In this document: positions 25,635 through 33,795 of the stretch, piece after piece | How the letters are laid out: every line of letters begins with the position of its first letter | Position numbering within the stretch: position 1 is the stretch's first letter | Program-made: the position numbers and the translations under genes | Source of the DNA: Streptomyces sp. NBC_01335 | Lineage (GTDB): Bacteria; Actinomycetota; Actinomycetes; Streptomycetales; Streptomycetaceae | Direction: 5' to 3' | Length of the DNA: 64,000 nt | NCBI RefSeq assembly: GCF_035953295.1 | Contig: NZ_CP108370.1 | Location: forward strand, 1,488,001-1,552,000 | The notes under the pieces: model-generated | What the model was told of the DNA's origin: nothing | The model's database searches: none | What the model saw: the letters and a program-made list of their open reading frames with translations, nothing else

Positions 25635-26534
25635 TCAGCCGAGTGCGGAGGTGCAGTCCGTCGGGGTGGCGTGGGCCGGGTCGAGCGCGTTGGCCACCTC
25701 GTGGAAGGCGATCTTGTCGGTGGTGCCGATGAGGACGTGCTCGGAGACGTCGACCGCGCACAGGTCCTGGAGCAGGACGTTGCGGACGTTCGCGCCGCTC
25801 AGGTACTGGGTGCGGTACGGGGTGACGACCTCGTCGTACCGGGTCGAGATGACGGTGTACTTCACCCCGGCCACCGTGTCGGGAACGGAGTTGAGCTTGG
25901 TGACGAACGGCGATCCGGCCACCTGGTCGGCGAGGCCGGGGGTGGCGGAGTTCAGCAGGGGCTCCGCGCCGGGGAAGTACGGCAGCAGCTTGGTCAGCCC
26001 GAGGAGGGTGGTGCCGTGGTTGTCGGGGGCGAGCGCGACGAGCGCGTTCACCTTGGCGGCGCCGCCGAGGAACTTCAGGTAGTAGTTCGGCATCATGCCG
26101 CCCTGCGAGTGGCCCACGAGGTCGGCCTTGGCGGTGCCGGTGGCGGCGAGCACCTTGTCGACGAACGTGCGGAGCTGGGCGGCCGACTGGTCGATGGGGC
26201 CGAGGCCGTTGAAGACCGGCACGCCGGGGAGCTGTCCGTAGTCGAGCGAGAAGACGCAGTAGCCCCGCGCCACCAGGTAGGGGGCGAGCACGAGCCAGTT
26301 GTCGACGGAGTTCCCGAAGGTTCCGTGGACGAGGACCACGGGGCGCGGGTGGGTGGCGGAGGGCTTGCAGGAGTAGTCGTTCCAGCCACTCGTGGTGGCG
26401 GCGGCCGCACCGGCCGAGGGGGCGGCCGAGGCGGCGGCCGCCGAGGGGCCGGCGAGGGCGGCGACGGCGAGGAGCAGCGCGGCGAACGTTCTGCGCGCAC
26501 GCGGGGCTCGCGGTGTACGGGTCCAGGGCAGCAT
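25635..26534 (-). CDS. Secreted lipase/esterase (alpha/beta hydrolase)
   Basis: This 299-residue protein begins with a basic, hydrophobic signal peptide (ARRTFAALLLAVAALAGPSA, then an Ala-rich cleavage region). The mature part shows the lipase oxyanion region PVVLVHGTFGNSVDNWLVLA, the nucleophile elbow LVGHSQGGMMPNYYLKFLGG with the catalytic Ser, an acid-bearing region YDEVVTPYRTQYL and the catalytic His in DVSEHVLIG. This is the Streptomyces class 2 extracellular lipase pattern. Cys residues (YSCKP, DLCAVD, DCTS) may form disulfides. It is likely exported by the Sec route to hydrolyse lipids outside the cell. Confidence 0.9.
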   Translation of the reverse strand: MLPWTRTPRAPRARRTFAALLLAVAALAGPSAAAASAAPSAGAAAATTSGWNDYSCKPSATHPRPVVLVHGTFGNSVDNWLVLAPYLVARGYCVFSLDYGQLPGVPVFNGLGPIDQSAAQLRTFVDKVLAATGTAKADLVGHSQGGMMPNYYLKFLGGAAKVNALVALAPDNHGTTLLGLTKLLPYFPGAEPLLNSATPGLADQVAGSPFVTKLNSVPDTVAGVKYTVISTRYDEVVTPYRTQYLSGANVRNVLLQDLCAVDVSEHVLIGTTDKIAFHEVANALDPAHATPTDCTSALG

Positions 26535-27000
26535 CGTGGGATCTCCTTGCGGCTCAGGGAGTGCGATGTGGGGGTGTGCCCTGTGGCCCGGACCACAAGC
26601 TTTATGTGCTCATGCCAAATTACGCACGAGTAGCTTCGCGGGGGAAGTTACGCGTCGGTAAAAAATGCGCCCTCGTCGGCTCCCCCTCCCGCGACGGGAC
26701 GCACCCCCACGCCACCGGGCACGCCGAAATCGAACACCGCATCCCGCCCCCGGGCGGCGAAGGTCATGCACCGCACCCCGGACGGAGCCCGGAAAGGCGC
26801 ATCGAACCCAAGTGCCGTACCGCGCGTGGAGGGTGACGGACCAGCACCCCACCCCCGCCCCCTCCGTTCGAATACTTCCGCACCGGCCGGGGCCTTGCCC
26901 GCTCGCCGACCAGCGGCGATGGAGTTAAGGTAATCGAACGAACGTACGAGGAACGTATCGGGCAAAGGTCGGAAATGGGGTGGCGGAATGGAGGTGCGGC
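26535..27000. other. Intergenic region with SOS promoter
   Basis: About 465 bases between the divergent lipase and dnaE2 genes. The left part is AT-richer than its surroundings and probably holds the lipase promoter. The right end holds the LexA box at 26934-26949. No gene is supported. Confidence 0.5.
26934..26949 (+). promoter_or_regulatory. LexA (SOS) box ahead of dnaE2
   Basis: TCGAAC-GAAC-GTACGA matches 11 of 12 specific positions of the actinobacterial LexA consensus TCGAAC-N4-GTTCGA. It lies 52 bases upstream of the dnaE2 ATG, an expected position for SOS repression. Confidence 0.7.
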
Positions 27001-30000
27001 ATGGCGGGCTTCGCCCATCTGCACGTCGCGTCCGGTTACTCCGCCCGCTATGGCGCCGCCCACCCCGAGCACCTCGCGCGGCGGGCGGCCGGGCTCGGCA
27101 TGGCGGAGCTCGCGCTCACCGACCGGTCCACCGTGACCGGCGCTGTTCGATTCGCTCAGGCATGCGCCCGGGAGGGCGTACGGCCGGTCTTCGGCATCGA
27201 CCTCGCGGTGGAGGCCCTCGCCCCGCCGCCCCCGGCCGAGCGTCGGCGCACCCCGGCGCGCGGAGGCGCCCATGTCGTCGAACCGCCGCTGCGCGTGGTG
27301 CTGCTCGCCCAGGACCGGGCGGGCTGGGCACGGCTGTGCCGCATCACCTCGGCGGCGCACGCCGGCGCGGTGTCCGGTGCGGCGCCGGTGGTGCCGTGGA
27401 CCGCGCTGCGTGAGCACGGCGGCCCCGGTCTGACCGTGCTGCTGGGCCCGCTGTCGGAGCCGGTACGGGCGCTGGCGGCGGGCCGCGAGGACGTCGCGGT
27501 GAAGCTGCTGGCGCCGTGGCGGCAGCTCTTCGGGGCCGGGCTGCGGCTGGAGGCCGTGGCGTACCAGCGCGGTGGCACGGGCCCGGGGTCGCTGCGGCTG
27601 GCCGCCCGTACCCTGGCGCTGGCCGACCGTACCGGCGTCACCGCCGTGCTCTCCAACGCGGTCCGCTACGCCGACCCCGCCCAGCACCGCCTGGCCGACG
27701 TGCTGGACGCCGCACGGCTGCTGCGCCCGGTCGACCGGCGCCGCCTGGACAGCGGGCAGCGCTGGCTCAAGGGCGAGGGCGCCATGGTCGCCGTCGCCCG
27801 CGCGGTCGCCGCGTCCGCCGGTCTTGACGACCGCCGGGCGCGCCGGCTCCTCGCGGACACCGCCGCGACGGCCGCCGGATGCGTCCTCGACCCGGTGGCG
27901 GACCTGGGGCTGGGCACCCACCACTTCCCGGAGGCGTCACTCTTCGGCGCCGGGCCGGATTCCGGGGGCGCCGCCCGGCTGCTGCGGACACGCGCCGAGG
28001 CGGGTCTGGTCCGCCGGGGCCTGGACCGCGACGCGGACGCCCGGGAGCGGCTGGACATGGAGCTCGGGGTGATCTCCCGGCTGGGGTACGACTCGTACTT
28101 CCTCGCCGTCGGCCAGGTGGTGGCGGACATCCGGGAGCTGGGCATCCGGGTCGCGGCCCGGGGTTCCGGGGCGGGCTCGATGGTCTGCCACACCCTGGAC
28201 ATCGCCACCGCCAACCCGCTGGAGCACCGGCTGCTGTTCGAACGCTTCCTCAGCGAGCGGCGCCGTTCGCTCCCGGACATCGACATCGACGTGGAGTCGG
28301 CGCGGCGGCTGGAGTGCTACGACGCGGTCTTCGCCCGGTTCGGCAAGGAGCGGGTCGCGGTCACCGCGATGCCCGAGACCTACCGGGCCCGCCGGGCGCT
28401 GCGGGACACCGGTCTCGCGCTCGGCATCGCTCCGGACGAGGTCGACCGGATCGCCAAGAGCTTCCCGCACCTGCGGGCCTCGGACATCACCGGCGCCCTC
28501 GCCGAGCTGCCCGAGCTGCGGCAGCTGGCGTCGCAGGCGAAGCGGTACGGACCGCTGTGGGAGCTCGCCGAGGGACTCGACTCCCTGGTGCACGGGATGG
28601 CCATGCACCCGTGCGGCGTGATCATCAGCGACGCGGGCCTGCTGGACCGGCTGCCGGTGCAGCCCACCCCGCAGGGCGACTACCCGATGGCCATGGCCGC
28701 GAAGGAGGAGGTGGAGGCGCTGGGCAACATCAAGCTCGACGTGCTCGGGGTGCGGATGCAGTCCGCGATGGCCCACGCCGTCGACGAGATCGAACGCGCG
28801 ACCGGCGGCCGGATCGACCTGGACGACCCGGAGCAGGTGCCGCTCGACGACGTCTTCGCGTTCAAGCTGATCCAGCAGAGCGAGACGATCGGGCTGTTCC
28901 AGCTCGAATCGCCCGGTCAGCAGGACCTGCTCTCCCGTCTCCAGCCCCGCAACCCGCAGGACGTCATCGCCGACATCAGCCTCTTCCGTCCCGGCCCGGT
29001 CGCCGGAGGCATGCCCGAGCGGTACGTCGCCGCGCGGCACGGCCGGGCCCCCGCCTACGCCCACCCGGACCTCGAACCGGTGCTCGCCGACACCTACGGC
29101 GTGACCATCTGGCACGAGCAGATCATCGAGACCCTCTCCGTGATGACCGGCTGCGACCGGGCGATGGCCGAGGTCGCCCGCCGGGCGCTCGGCGACCGCA
29201 AGCGGCTGCCCGCCATCGGCAGGTGGTTCCACGACCGCGCGTCGGCCCGGGGGTACGGCCCCGAGGTCCGGGCGAAGGTGTGGGCGACCGTGGAGGCGTT
29301 CGGCGCCTACGGTTTCTGCCGCGCGCACGCGGTGGCCTTCGCCGTACCGGCGCTGCAGAGCGCCTGGCTCAAGGCTCACCACCCGGCGTTCCTCCTCGCC
29401 GGGCTGCTCGAACACGACCCCGGGATGTGGCCCCGGCGCGTCATCGTCGCCGACGCCCGCCGCCGGGGCGTGCCCGTGCTGCCCGTGGACGTCAACCGCT
29501 CCCGTGCCCGGTACGTGGTGGAGCGGGCCGGCGACGAGCGGTGGGGGGTGCGGCTCGCGCTGTCCTCCGTACGCGGCATCACCGAGGACGAGAGCGCCCG
29601 GATCGAGGCGGGCGCGCCCTACGACTCGCTGTCGGACTTCTGGCAGCGGGCCCGCCCCAGCCGGCCACTGGCCGAACGCCTGGTCGAGATCGGTGCGTTC
29701 GGTGGGCTCGGTGACGGCCGGCTCACCCGGCGGGACCTGCTGCTGCACGTCGCCGAACTGCACCGGCAGTCCCGCGCCCGGTCCGCCGGCGACGGGCAGC
29801 TCGCCCTCGACGCGGGTGCGGCGGGCGGGGCGGAGCCGAGCGGTCTGCCGGAGATGACCGGCCGCGAGGCCCTGGACGCCGAGCTGAACACGCTGGGCAT
29901 CGACGTGTCCCGGCACCTCATGGTCCACCACCACCGCCTGCTGCGGGAGATCGGCGCGACGGACGCCGCGCACCTGGCCGACGTGCGCCAGGGACAGCAG

Positions 30001-30453
30001 GTCCTCGTCGCCGGGGTACGGGCCTCCACGCAGACCCCGCCGATCGCCAGCGGCAAGCGGATCATCTTCGTCACCCTGGAGGACGGCTCGGGCATGGTCG
30101 ACCTGGTCTTCTTCGAGGACTCCCACCCGGCGTGCGCGCACACCGTCTTCCACAGCGGGCTGCTGCTGGTGCGCGGCACCGTGCAGGTACGCGGCAACCG
30201 GCGGTCGGTCGTCGGCACCATGGCCTGGGACCTGGACCGGATCGCGGCGGCCCGCCGCGACGACGGCCCCGCCGCCGCGCTCGCGCTGCTCGGCGGGGAG
30301 CGCCCGCACCCGACGCCCGCGCAGCCGGGGCGCACCCTGGCCAACGGCACCTCGGGAGCCCGGCTGCACCCGTACGCCGACCTCCAGCCGGCCGGCAGCC
30401 GCTCGGCCGACCTGCGCAAGCTCGGCCACACCAGCCAGGGGAGCGCGGGATGA
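27001..30453 (+). CDS. dnaE2: Error-prone DNA polymerase III alpha subunit DnaE2
   Basis: The ATG at 27001 (MAGFAHLHVASGYSARYGAA) follows GGAGG at six bases and gives 1150 residues. The N-terminal PHP domain (residues 1 to about 290) starts with FAHLHVASGYS. The C-family catalytic Asp pair sits in SLPDIDIDVES near residue 425, and further family motifs include RGSGAGSMVCHTLDIA, GNIKLDVLGVR, ETIGLFQLESPGQQ and YGFCRAHAVAFA. An OB-fold region lies near residues 1000-1090. DnaE2 performs damage-induced mutagenic synthesis together with ImuB. The stop overlaps the next ATG by four bases (ATGA), coupling it to the Y-family partner. A LexA box controls it. Confidence 0.95.
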   Translation: MAGFAHLHVASGYSARYGAAHPEHLARRAAGLGMAELALTDRSTVTGAVRFAQACAREGVRPVFGIDLAVEALAPPPPAERRRTPARGGAHVVEPPLRVVLLAQDRAGWARLCRITSAAHAGAVSGAAPVVPWTALREHGGPGLTVLLGPLSEPVRALAAGREDVAVKLLAPWRQLFGAGLRLEAVAYQRGGTGPGSLRLAARTLALADRTGVTAVLSNAVRYADPAQHRLADVLDAARLLRPVDRRRLDSGQRWLKGEGAMVAVARAVAASAGLDDRRARRLLADTAATAAGCVLDPVADLGLGTHHFPEASLFGAGPDSGGAARLLRTRAEAGLVRRGLDRDADARERLDMELGVISRLGYDSYFLAVGQVVADIRELGIRVAARGSGAGSMVCHTLDIATANPLEHRLLFERFLSERRRSLPDIDIDVESARRLECYDAVFARFGKERVAVTAMPETYRARRALRDTGLALGIAPDEVDRIAKSFPHLRASDITGALAELPELRQLASQAKRYGPLWELAEGLDSLVHGMAMHPCGVIISDAGLLDRLPVQPTPQGDYPMAMAAKEEVEALGNIKLDVLGVRMQSAMAHAVDEIERATGGRIDLDDPEQVPLDDVFAFKLIQQSETIGLFQLESPGQQDLLSRLQPRNPQDVIADISLFRPGPVAGGMPERYVAARHGRAPAYAHPDLEPVLADTYGVTIWHEQIIETLSVMTGCDRAMAEVARRALGDRKRLPAIGRWFHDRASARGYGPEVRAKVWATVEAFGAYGFCRAHAVAFAVPALQSAWLKAHHPAFLLAGLLEHDPGMWPRRVIVADARRRGVPVLPVDVNRSRARYVVERAGDERWGVRLALSSVRGITEDESARIEAGAPYDSLSDFWQRARPSRPLAERLVEIGAFGGLGDGRLTRRDLLLHVAELHRQSRARSAGDGQLALDAGAAGGAEPSGLPEMTGREALDAELNTLGIDVSRHLMVHHHRLLREIGATDAAHLADVRQGQQVLVAGVRASTQTPPIASGKRIIFVTLEDGSGMVDLVFFEDSHPACAHTVFHSGLLLVRGTVQVRGNRRSVVGTMAWDLDRIAAARRDDGPAAALALLGGERPHPTPAQPGRTLANGTSGARLHPYADLQPAGSRSADLRKLGHTSQGSAG

Positions 30454-31508
30454 CACCCCCTCGTCCGGCCGGACGCCACATCGCCCATCTCCACCTGCAC
30501 CCCGTGCCGGACGAGGAGCGGTACGCCGACATCGTCGAGCTGATGTCCGGCATCACCCCGCACGTCCGGGCCGTGCCGCCCGACGCCGTCCAGCTCGACC
30601 TCACCTCGGCGCTGCGCTACTTCGGGCTGGCCCCGTACGACCTGGTGCAGATGGTCATGCTCCGGCTGTTCGCGCTGTACGGGATCGAGTGCGGCGCGGG
30701 GCTCGCGGGCAACCGCATGCTGGCCGCCATGGCGGCCGACGCGTCCGGGCCGGGGCACACCACGGAGGTCCCCGGCGACCGGGCGGACTCCTGGCTGCGC
30801 CCCCGCCCGGTCGCCGCGCTGCCCGGCGTCGGCCGCGCCACCGCGACCGCGCTCGGGCGGTACGGCGTGCACACCATCGGCCAGATCGCCGACCTGCCGC
30901 CACTGACCCTCCAGCGTCTGCTCGGCGCCGGTCCCGCCCGGCTGCTGGCCGAACGCGCGCACGGCCGCGACCCCCGCCCGGTCGTGCCGCAGGAGCCCGC
31001 CGCCCATCTCTCCGTCGATCTGGTGCTCGACCGGGACTGCCTCGACCCCGGCCTGCACCACCGGGCGGTGCTGGGGCTCGCCGAGCGGCTGGGCCAGGGC
31101 CTGCGCGCCGGGCACCGGGTCGCCGGGCGCCTGACGCTCACCGTGCGGTACGCCGACCGGACGTCCAGCACCCGTTCCCGTACCTCCCCCGAGCCCACCG
31201 GCCACTCCCCCCTTCTCGCCGCCACCGCCCTGGGGCTGCTGGACTCGCTCGGGCTGCAACGCGCCCGGGTGCGCGCCTACACGCTGCGCGCGGACGGCCT
31301 CTCGCCGGCCGAGGACGCCCCGCGCCAGCTCTCCCTGGACCCGGTCGACGACCGGTCCCGCGCCGCCGAGGCCGCCTCGGACCGGGCCCGCCGCCGCTTC
31401 GGCGCCGGGGCCGTACGACCCGCGACCCTGGCCCCGGCACCGGGCACGGCACCGGCCCGGGCACCGGCGGGGACGCCGACACCGCGCAGGCACCCGCCCG
31501 CCGCGTGA
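30450..31508 (+). CDS. ImuB-like Y-family polymerase homologue (probably non-catalytic)
   Basis: The ATG at 30450 overlaps the dnaE2 stop; the product is 352 residues. Middle and C-terminal parts look like Y-family palm/thumb and little-finger domains (IECGAGLAGNRMLAAMAADA, LPGVGRATATALGRYGVHTI GQIADL split across two helices, and LSVDLVLDRD). The N-terminal catalytic palm is shortened and altered. The usual DMDAFFA is replaced by HLHLHPV, and SIDEAYLD by PPDAVQLD, so two of the three metal ligands are gone. That fits ImuB, a catalytically dead adaptor that recruits DnaE2 to the sliding clamp. The C-terminus is proline-rich. I do not see a clear clamp-binding motif. Confidence 0.85.
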   Translation: MTPPRPAGRHIAHLHLHPVPDEERYADIVELMSGITPHVRAVPPDAVQLDLTSALRYFGLAPYDLVQMVMLRLFALYGIECGAGLAGNRMLAAMAADASGPGHTTEVPGDRADSWLRPRPVAALPGVGRATATALGRYGVHTIGQIADLPPLTLQRLLGAGPARLLAERAHGRDPRPVVPQEPAAHLSVDLVLDRDCLDPGLHHRAVLGLAERLGQGLRAGHRVAGRLTLTVRYADRTSSTRSRTSPEPTGHSPLLAATALGLLDSLGLQRARVRAYTLRADGLSPAEDAPRQLSLDPVDDRSRAAEAASDRARRRFGAGAVRPATLAPAPGTAPARAPAGTPTPRRHPPAA

Positions 31509-31639
31509 AGGGCGGCCGGGGAGCGGGGATGGGGTGAGACGCCGGGGAACGGGGGTGAGGGGCCGGGGAGCGTCCGCTCCTTGCGCCATTCGGCCCGCCC
31601 CGCCTGCGCGACGCGCCCCTCGCGCCGAGCGTGGAGGGC

Positions 31640-32725
31640 ATGAACTTCGCCGGTGAGGTCAAACAGGCCGTCACTCCCCGGGCCGCCCTGCTCGTCCTCG
31701 GCGCGCTGGTCCTGCAACTGCTCTTCATCGCCTCCTACGTGGGCGCCCTGCACCGGCCGGTGGCCACCGACGTCCCCTTCGGTGTCGTGGCGCCCCCGCA
31801 GGTGTCCCAGCAGCTGACCACCGCGCTGGACGAGCTGCCGGGCGGCCCGCTGGACCCGCGCGCCGTGGACGACGCCGCCGAGGCGCGGCGGCAGATCATG
31901 AACCGCGAGATCGACGGCGCGCTGGTGGTGAACCCGTCCGGCACGACCGACACCGTGCTGGTCGCCTCCGGCGGCGGCTCCGCGCTCGCCAACTCCCTGG
32001 GGAAGATCACCACCGAGGTCCTGGCCCAGCAGCAGCGCACCGCCCGGATCGTGGACGTGGCCCCGGCCTCCTCCGACGACTTCGACGGGCTCTCGTCGTT
32101 CTACCTGGTCGTCGGGTGGTGCGTGGGCGGATACCTCTGCGCCTCGATCCTCGCGATCAGTGCGGGCTCCCGGCCGGCCAACGCGCGGCGCGCGCTCATC
32201 CGCACCCTGGCGATGGCGGTGTACGCGGTGCTGGGCGGCATCGGCGGCGCGCTCATCATCGGCCCCGTCCTCGGCGCGCTGCCCGGCAGCTTCTGGGGGC
32301 TGGCGGGGCTGGGCGCGCTGGTCGTGTTCGCCACCGGGATGATCACCCTCGCACTGCAGGCGCTGACCGGCATCGTCGGCATCGGGCTGGCCGTCCTGAT
32401 CATCGTGATCGCGGGCAACCCGAGCGCGGGCGGCGCCTTCCCGCTGCCGATGCTGCCGGACTTCTGGCGCACGATCGGCCCGGCCCTGCCCCCGGGCGCG
32501 GGCACCTGGGTCGCCCGCTCGATCGCCTACTTCCGGGGCAACGCGGTCACCGGCTCCCTGCTGATCCTCTCCGCCTGGGCCGTCGTCGGTACGGCCCTGA
32601 CCCTGCTGCTCTCCCTGCGGCACACCCGGACGAAGCCCGCAGGGGGCGCCTCAGACACCGCCGGGACCGGTCCCGGCGCACCAGGAACCCCGGGAGCACC
32701 TCCAGGGGGCGCACACACCGTATGA
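31640..32725 (+). CDS. DUF3533-type multi-span membrane protein
   Basis: The ATG at 31640 follows GGAGGG; the product has 361 residues. An N-terminal helix (RAALLVLGALVLQLLFIASY) is followed by an extracytoplasmic domain (residues about 40-150) of the YhgE/ABC-2-like sort: DVPFGVVAPPQVSQQL, MNREIDGALVVNPSG, DTVLVASGGGSALANSL. Five more hydrophobic spans follow (for example FYLVVGWCVGGYLCASILAI and IVGIGLAVLIIVIAG). The last 35 residues are Gly/Pro-rich and disordered. This layout matches DUF3533 and relatives of ABC-2 exporters that lack an ATPase. The function is unknown; a role in cell-envelope or drug export is possible. It is probably its own unit after imuB. Confidence 0.8.
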   Translation: MNFAGEVKQAVTPRAALLVLGALVLQLLFIASYVGALHRPVATDVPFGVVAPPQVSQQLTTALDELPGGPLDPRAVDDAAEARRQIMNREIDGALVVNPSGTTDTVLVASGGGSALANSLGKITTEVLAQQQRTARIVDVAPASSDDFDGLSSFYLVVGWCVGGYLCASILAISAGSRPANARRALIRTLAMAVYAVLGGIGGALIIGPVLGALPGSFWGLAGLGALVVFATGMITLALQALTGIVGIGLAVLIIVIAGNPSAGGAFPLPMLPDFWRTIGPALPPGAGTWVARSIAYFRGNAVTGSLLILSAWAVVGTALTLLLSLRHTRTKPAGGASDTAGTGPGAPGTPGAPPGGAHTV

Positions 32726-32841
32726 CCCCGTTTCTCCCCCAACAGGTAGTGCGCACAAGGGCTTTGATGGCCCATCATCGAAAGGAGAGCTCGTACCGGG
32801 CGCGCCGCGCCCGGGCGGCCGGGCGACCTGAGGAGGTACGG

Positions 32842-33735
32842 GTGCGCAACCGGGTGCGCGTGGCGGACGGACGTCACCTGATCGTGGAGCGGCAGGGGGA
32901 TCCGCGCGGAAGACCCGTCTTCCTGCTGCACGGAACCCCGGGCAGCCGGCTGGGACCCGCTCCGCGCGGCATGATCATGTACCAGCGCCAGACCCAGCTC
33001 ATCACCTACGACCGGCCCGGCTACGGCGAGTCCGACCGGTGTCCGGGCCGCAGCGTGGGCGACGTCGCCGAGGACGTACGCGCCATCGCCGACGCCCTCG
33101 ACCTGGAGCGGTTCGCCGTGGTGGGCCGCTCCGGCGGCGCCCCGCACGCCCTGGCCTGCGCGGCGCTGATGCCCGAGCGGGTGACCCGGGCGGCCGCCCT
33201 GGTGCCGCTGGCTCCCTGGGACGCCCCGGGGCTCGACTGGTTCGAGGGGATGGCCGCCTCCAACGTACTGGCGTACTCCACCGCGGCGGCCGACCCGGAC
33301 AGTCTCACGGCGTCCTTCATCGTCCGCTCGGCCGAGATCCGGGTCGACCCGGTACGGCTCCTGGACGACCTGCGGCGCGAACTCACCGACTCCGACCGGG
33401 TGGTGGTCAACGACGCGGGCATCCGCTCGATGCTGCTGCGCAACTACAGCGAGGGCCTGCGCACTTCGGCGTACGGCTGGATCGACGACGCCCTCGCCTT
33501 CAGCCGGCCGTGGGGCTTCGACCCGGCCGACATCACCTGCCCGGTGATGCTCTGGCACGGCGAGCAGGACGTCTTCTCACCGGCCAGCCACTCCCGTTGG
33601 CTGGGGGGCCGGATCCCGGGCGCGACGACCGTGCTGGAACCGGCGGCGGCGCACTTCGACGCACTGTCTGTGCTTCCCCGCATCCTGAACTGGCTGCTGG
33701 ACGGCCGCGAGGCCGGCGCGGGCTCGATGAACTGA
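32842..33735 (+). CDS. Alpha/beta hydrolase
   Basis: I choose GTG 32842 because AGGAGGT (32831-32837) is right upstream, giving 297 residues. An ATG at 32767 is in frame and would add 25 residues. Motifs include HGTPGSRLGP (oxyanion), TYDRPGYGESDR, the nucleophile elbow VVGRSGGAPHALACA, with Ser in GRSGG, PVMLWHGEQDVFSP for the acid and EPAAAHFDAL for the His. This is an epoxide-hydrolase/proline-iminopeptidase-like fold. Substrate unknown, cytoplasmic. A strong bidirectional terminator follows at 33750. Confidence 0.88.
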   Translation: MRNRVRVADGRHLIVERQGDPRGRPVFLLHGTPGSRLGPAPRGMIMYQRQTQLITYDRPGYGESDRCPGRSVGDVAEDVRAIADALDLERFAVVGRSGGAPHALACAALMPERVTRAAALVPLAPWDAPGLDWFEGMAASNVLAYSTAAADPDSLTASFIVRSAEIRVDPVRLLDDLRRELTDSDRVVVNDAGIRSMLLRNYSEGLRTSAYGWIDDALAFSRPWGFDPADITCPVMLWHGEQDVFSPASHSRWLGGRIPGATTVLEPAAAHFDALSVLPRILNWLLDGREAGAGSMN

Positions 33736-33749
33736 GCAACCGTCCCGAC

Positions 33750-33790
33750 CGGGAGGGGCGGGTCACCGACCGGGTGGCCCGCCCCTCCCG
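33750..33790. terminator. Bidirectional terminator
   Basis: An 18-bp stem (33750-33767 with 33773-33790, one G-T pair, five-base loop) sits between the hydrolase stop and the fxsT stop, so it ends both transcripts. Confidence 0.85.
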
Positions 33791-33795
33791 CGCGC

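Noticed and set aside
26610..26965. Small genes in the lipase-dnaE2 intergenic region
   Set aside because: No ribosome sites, inconsistent codon bias and no recognisable product. The region is better explained as two promoters with a LexA box.
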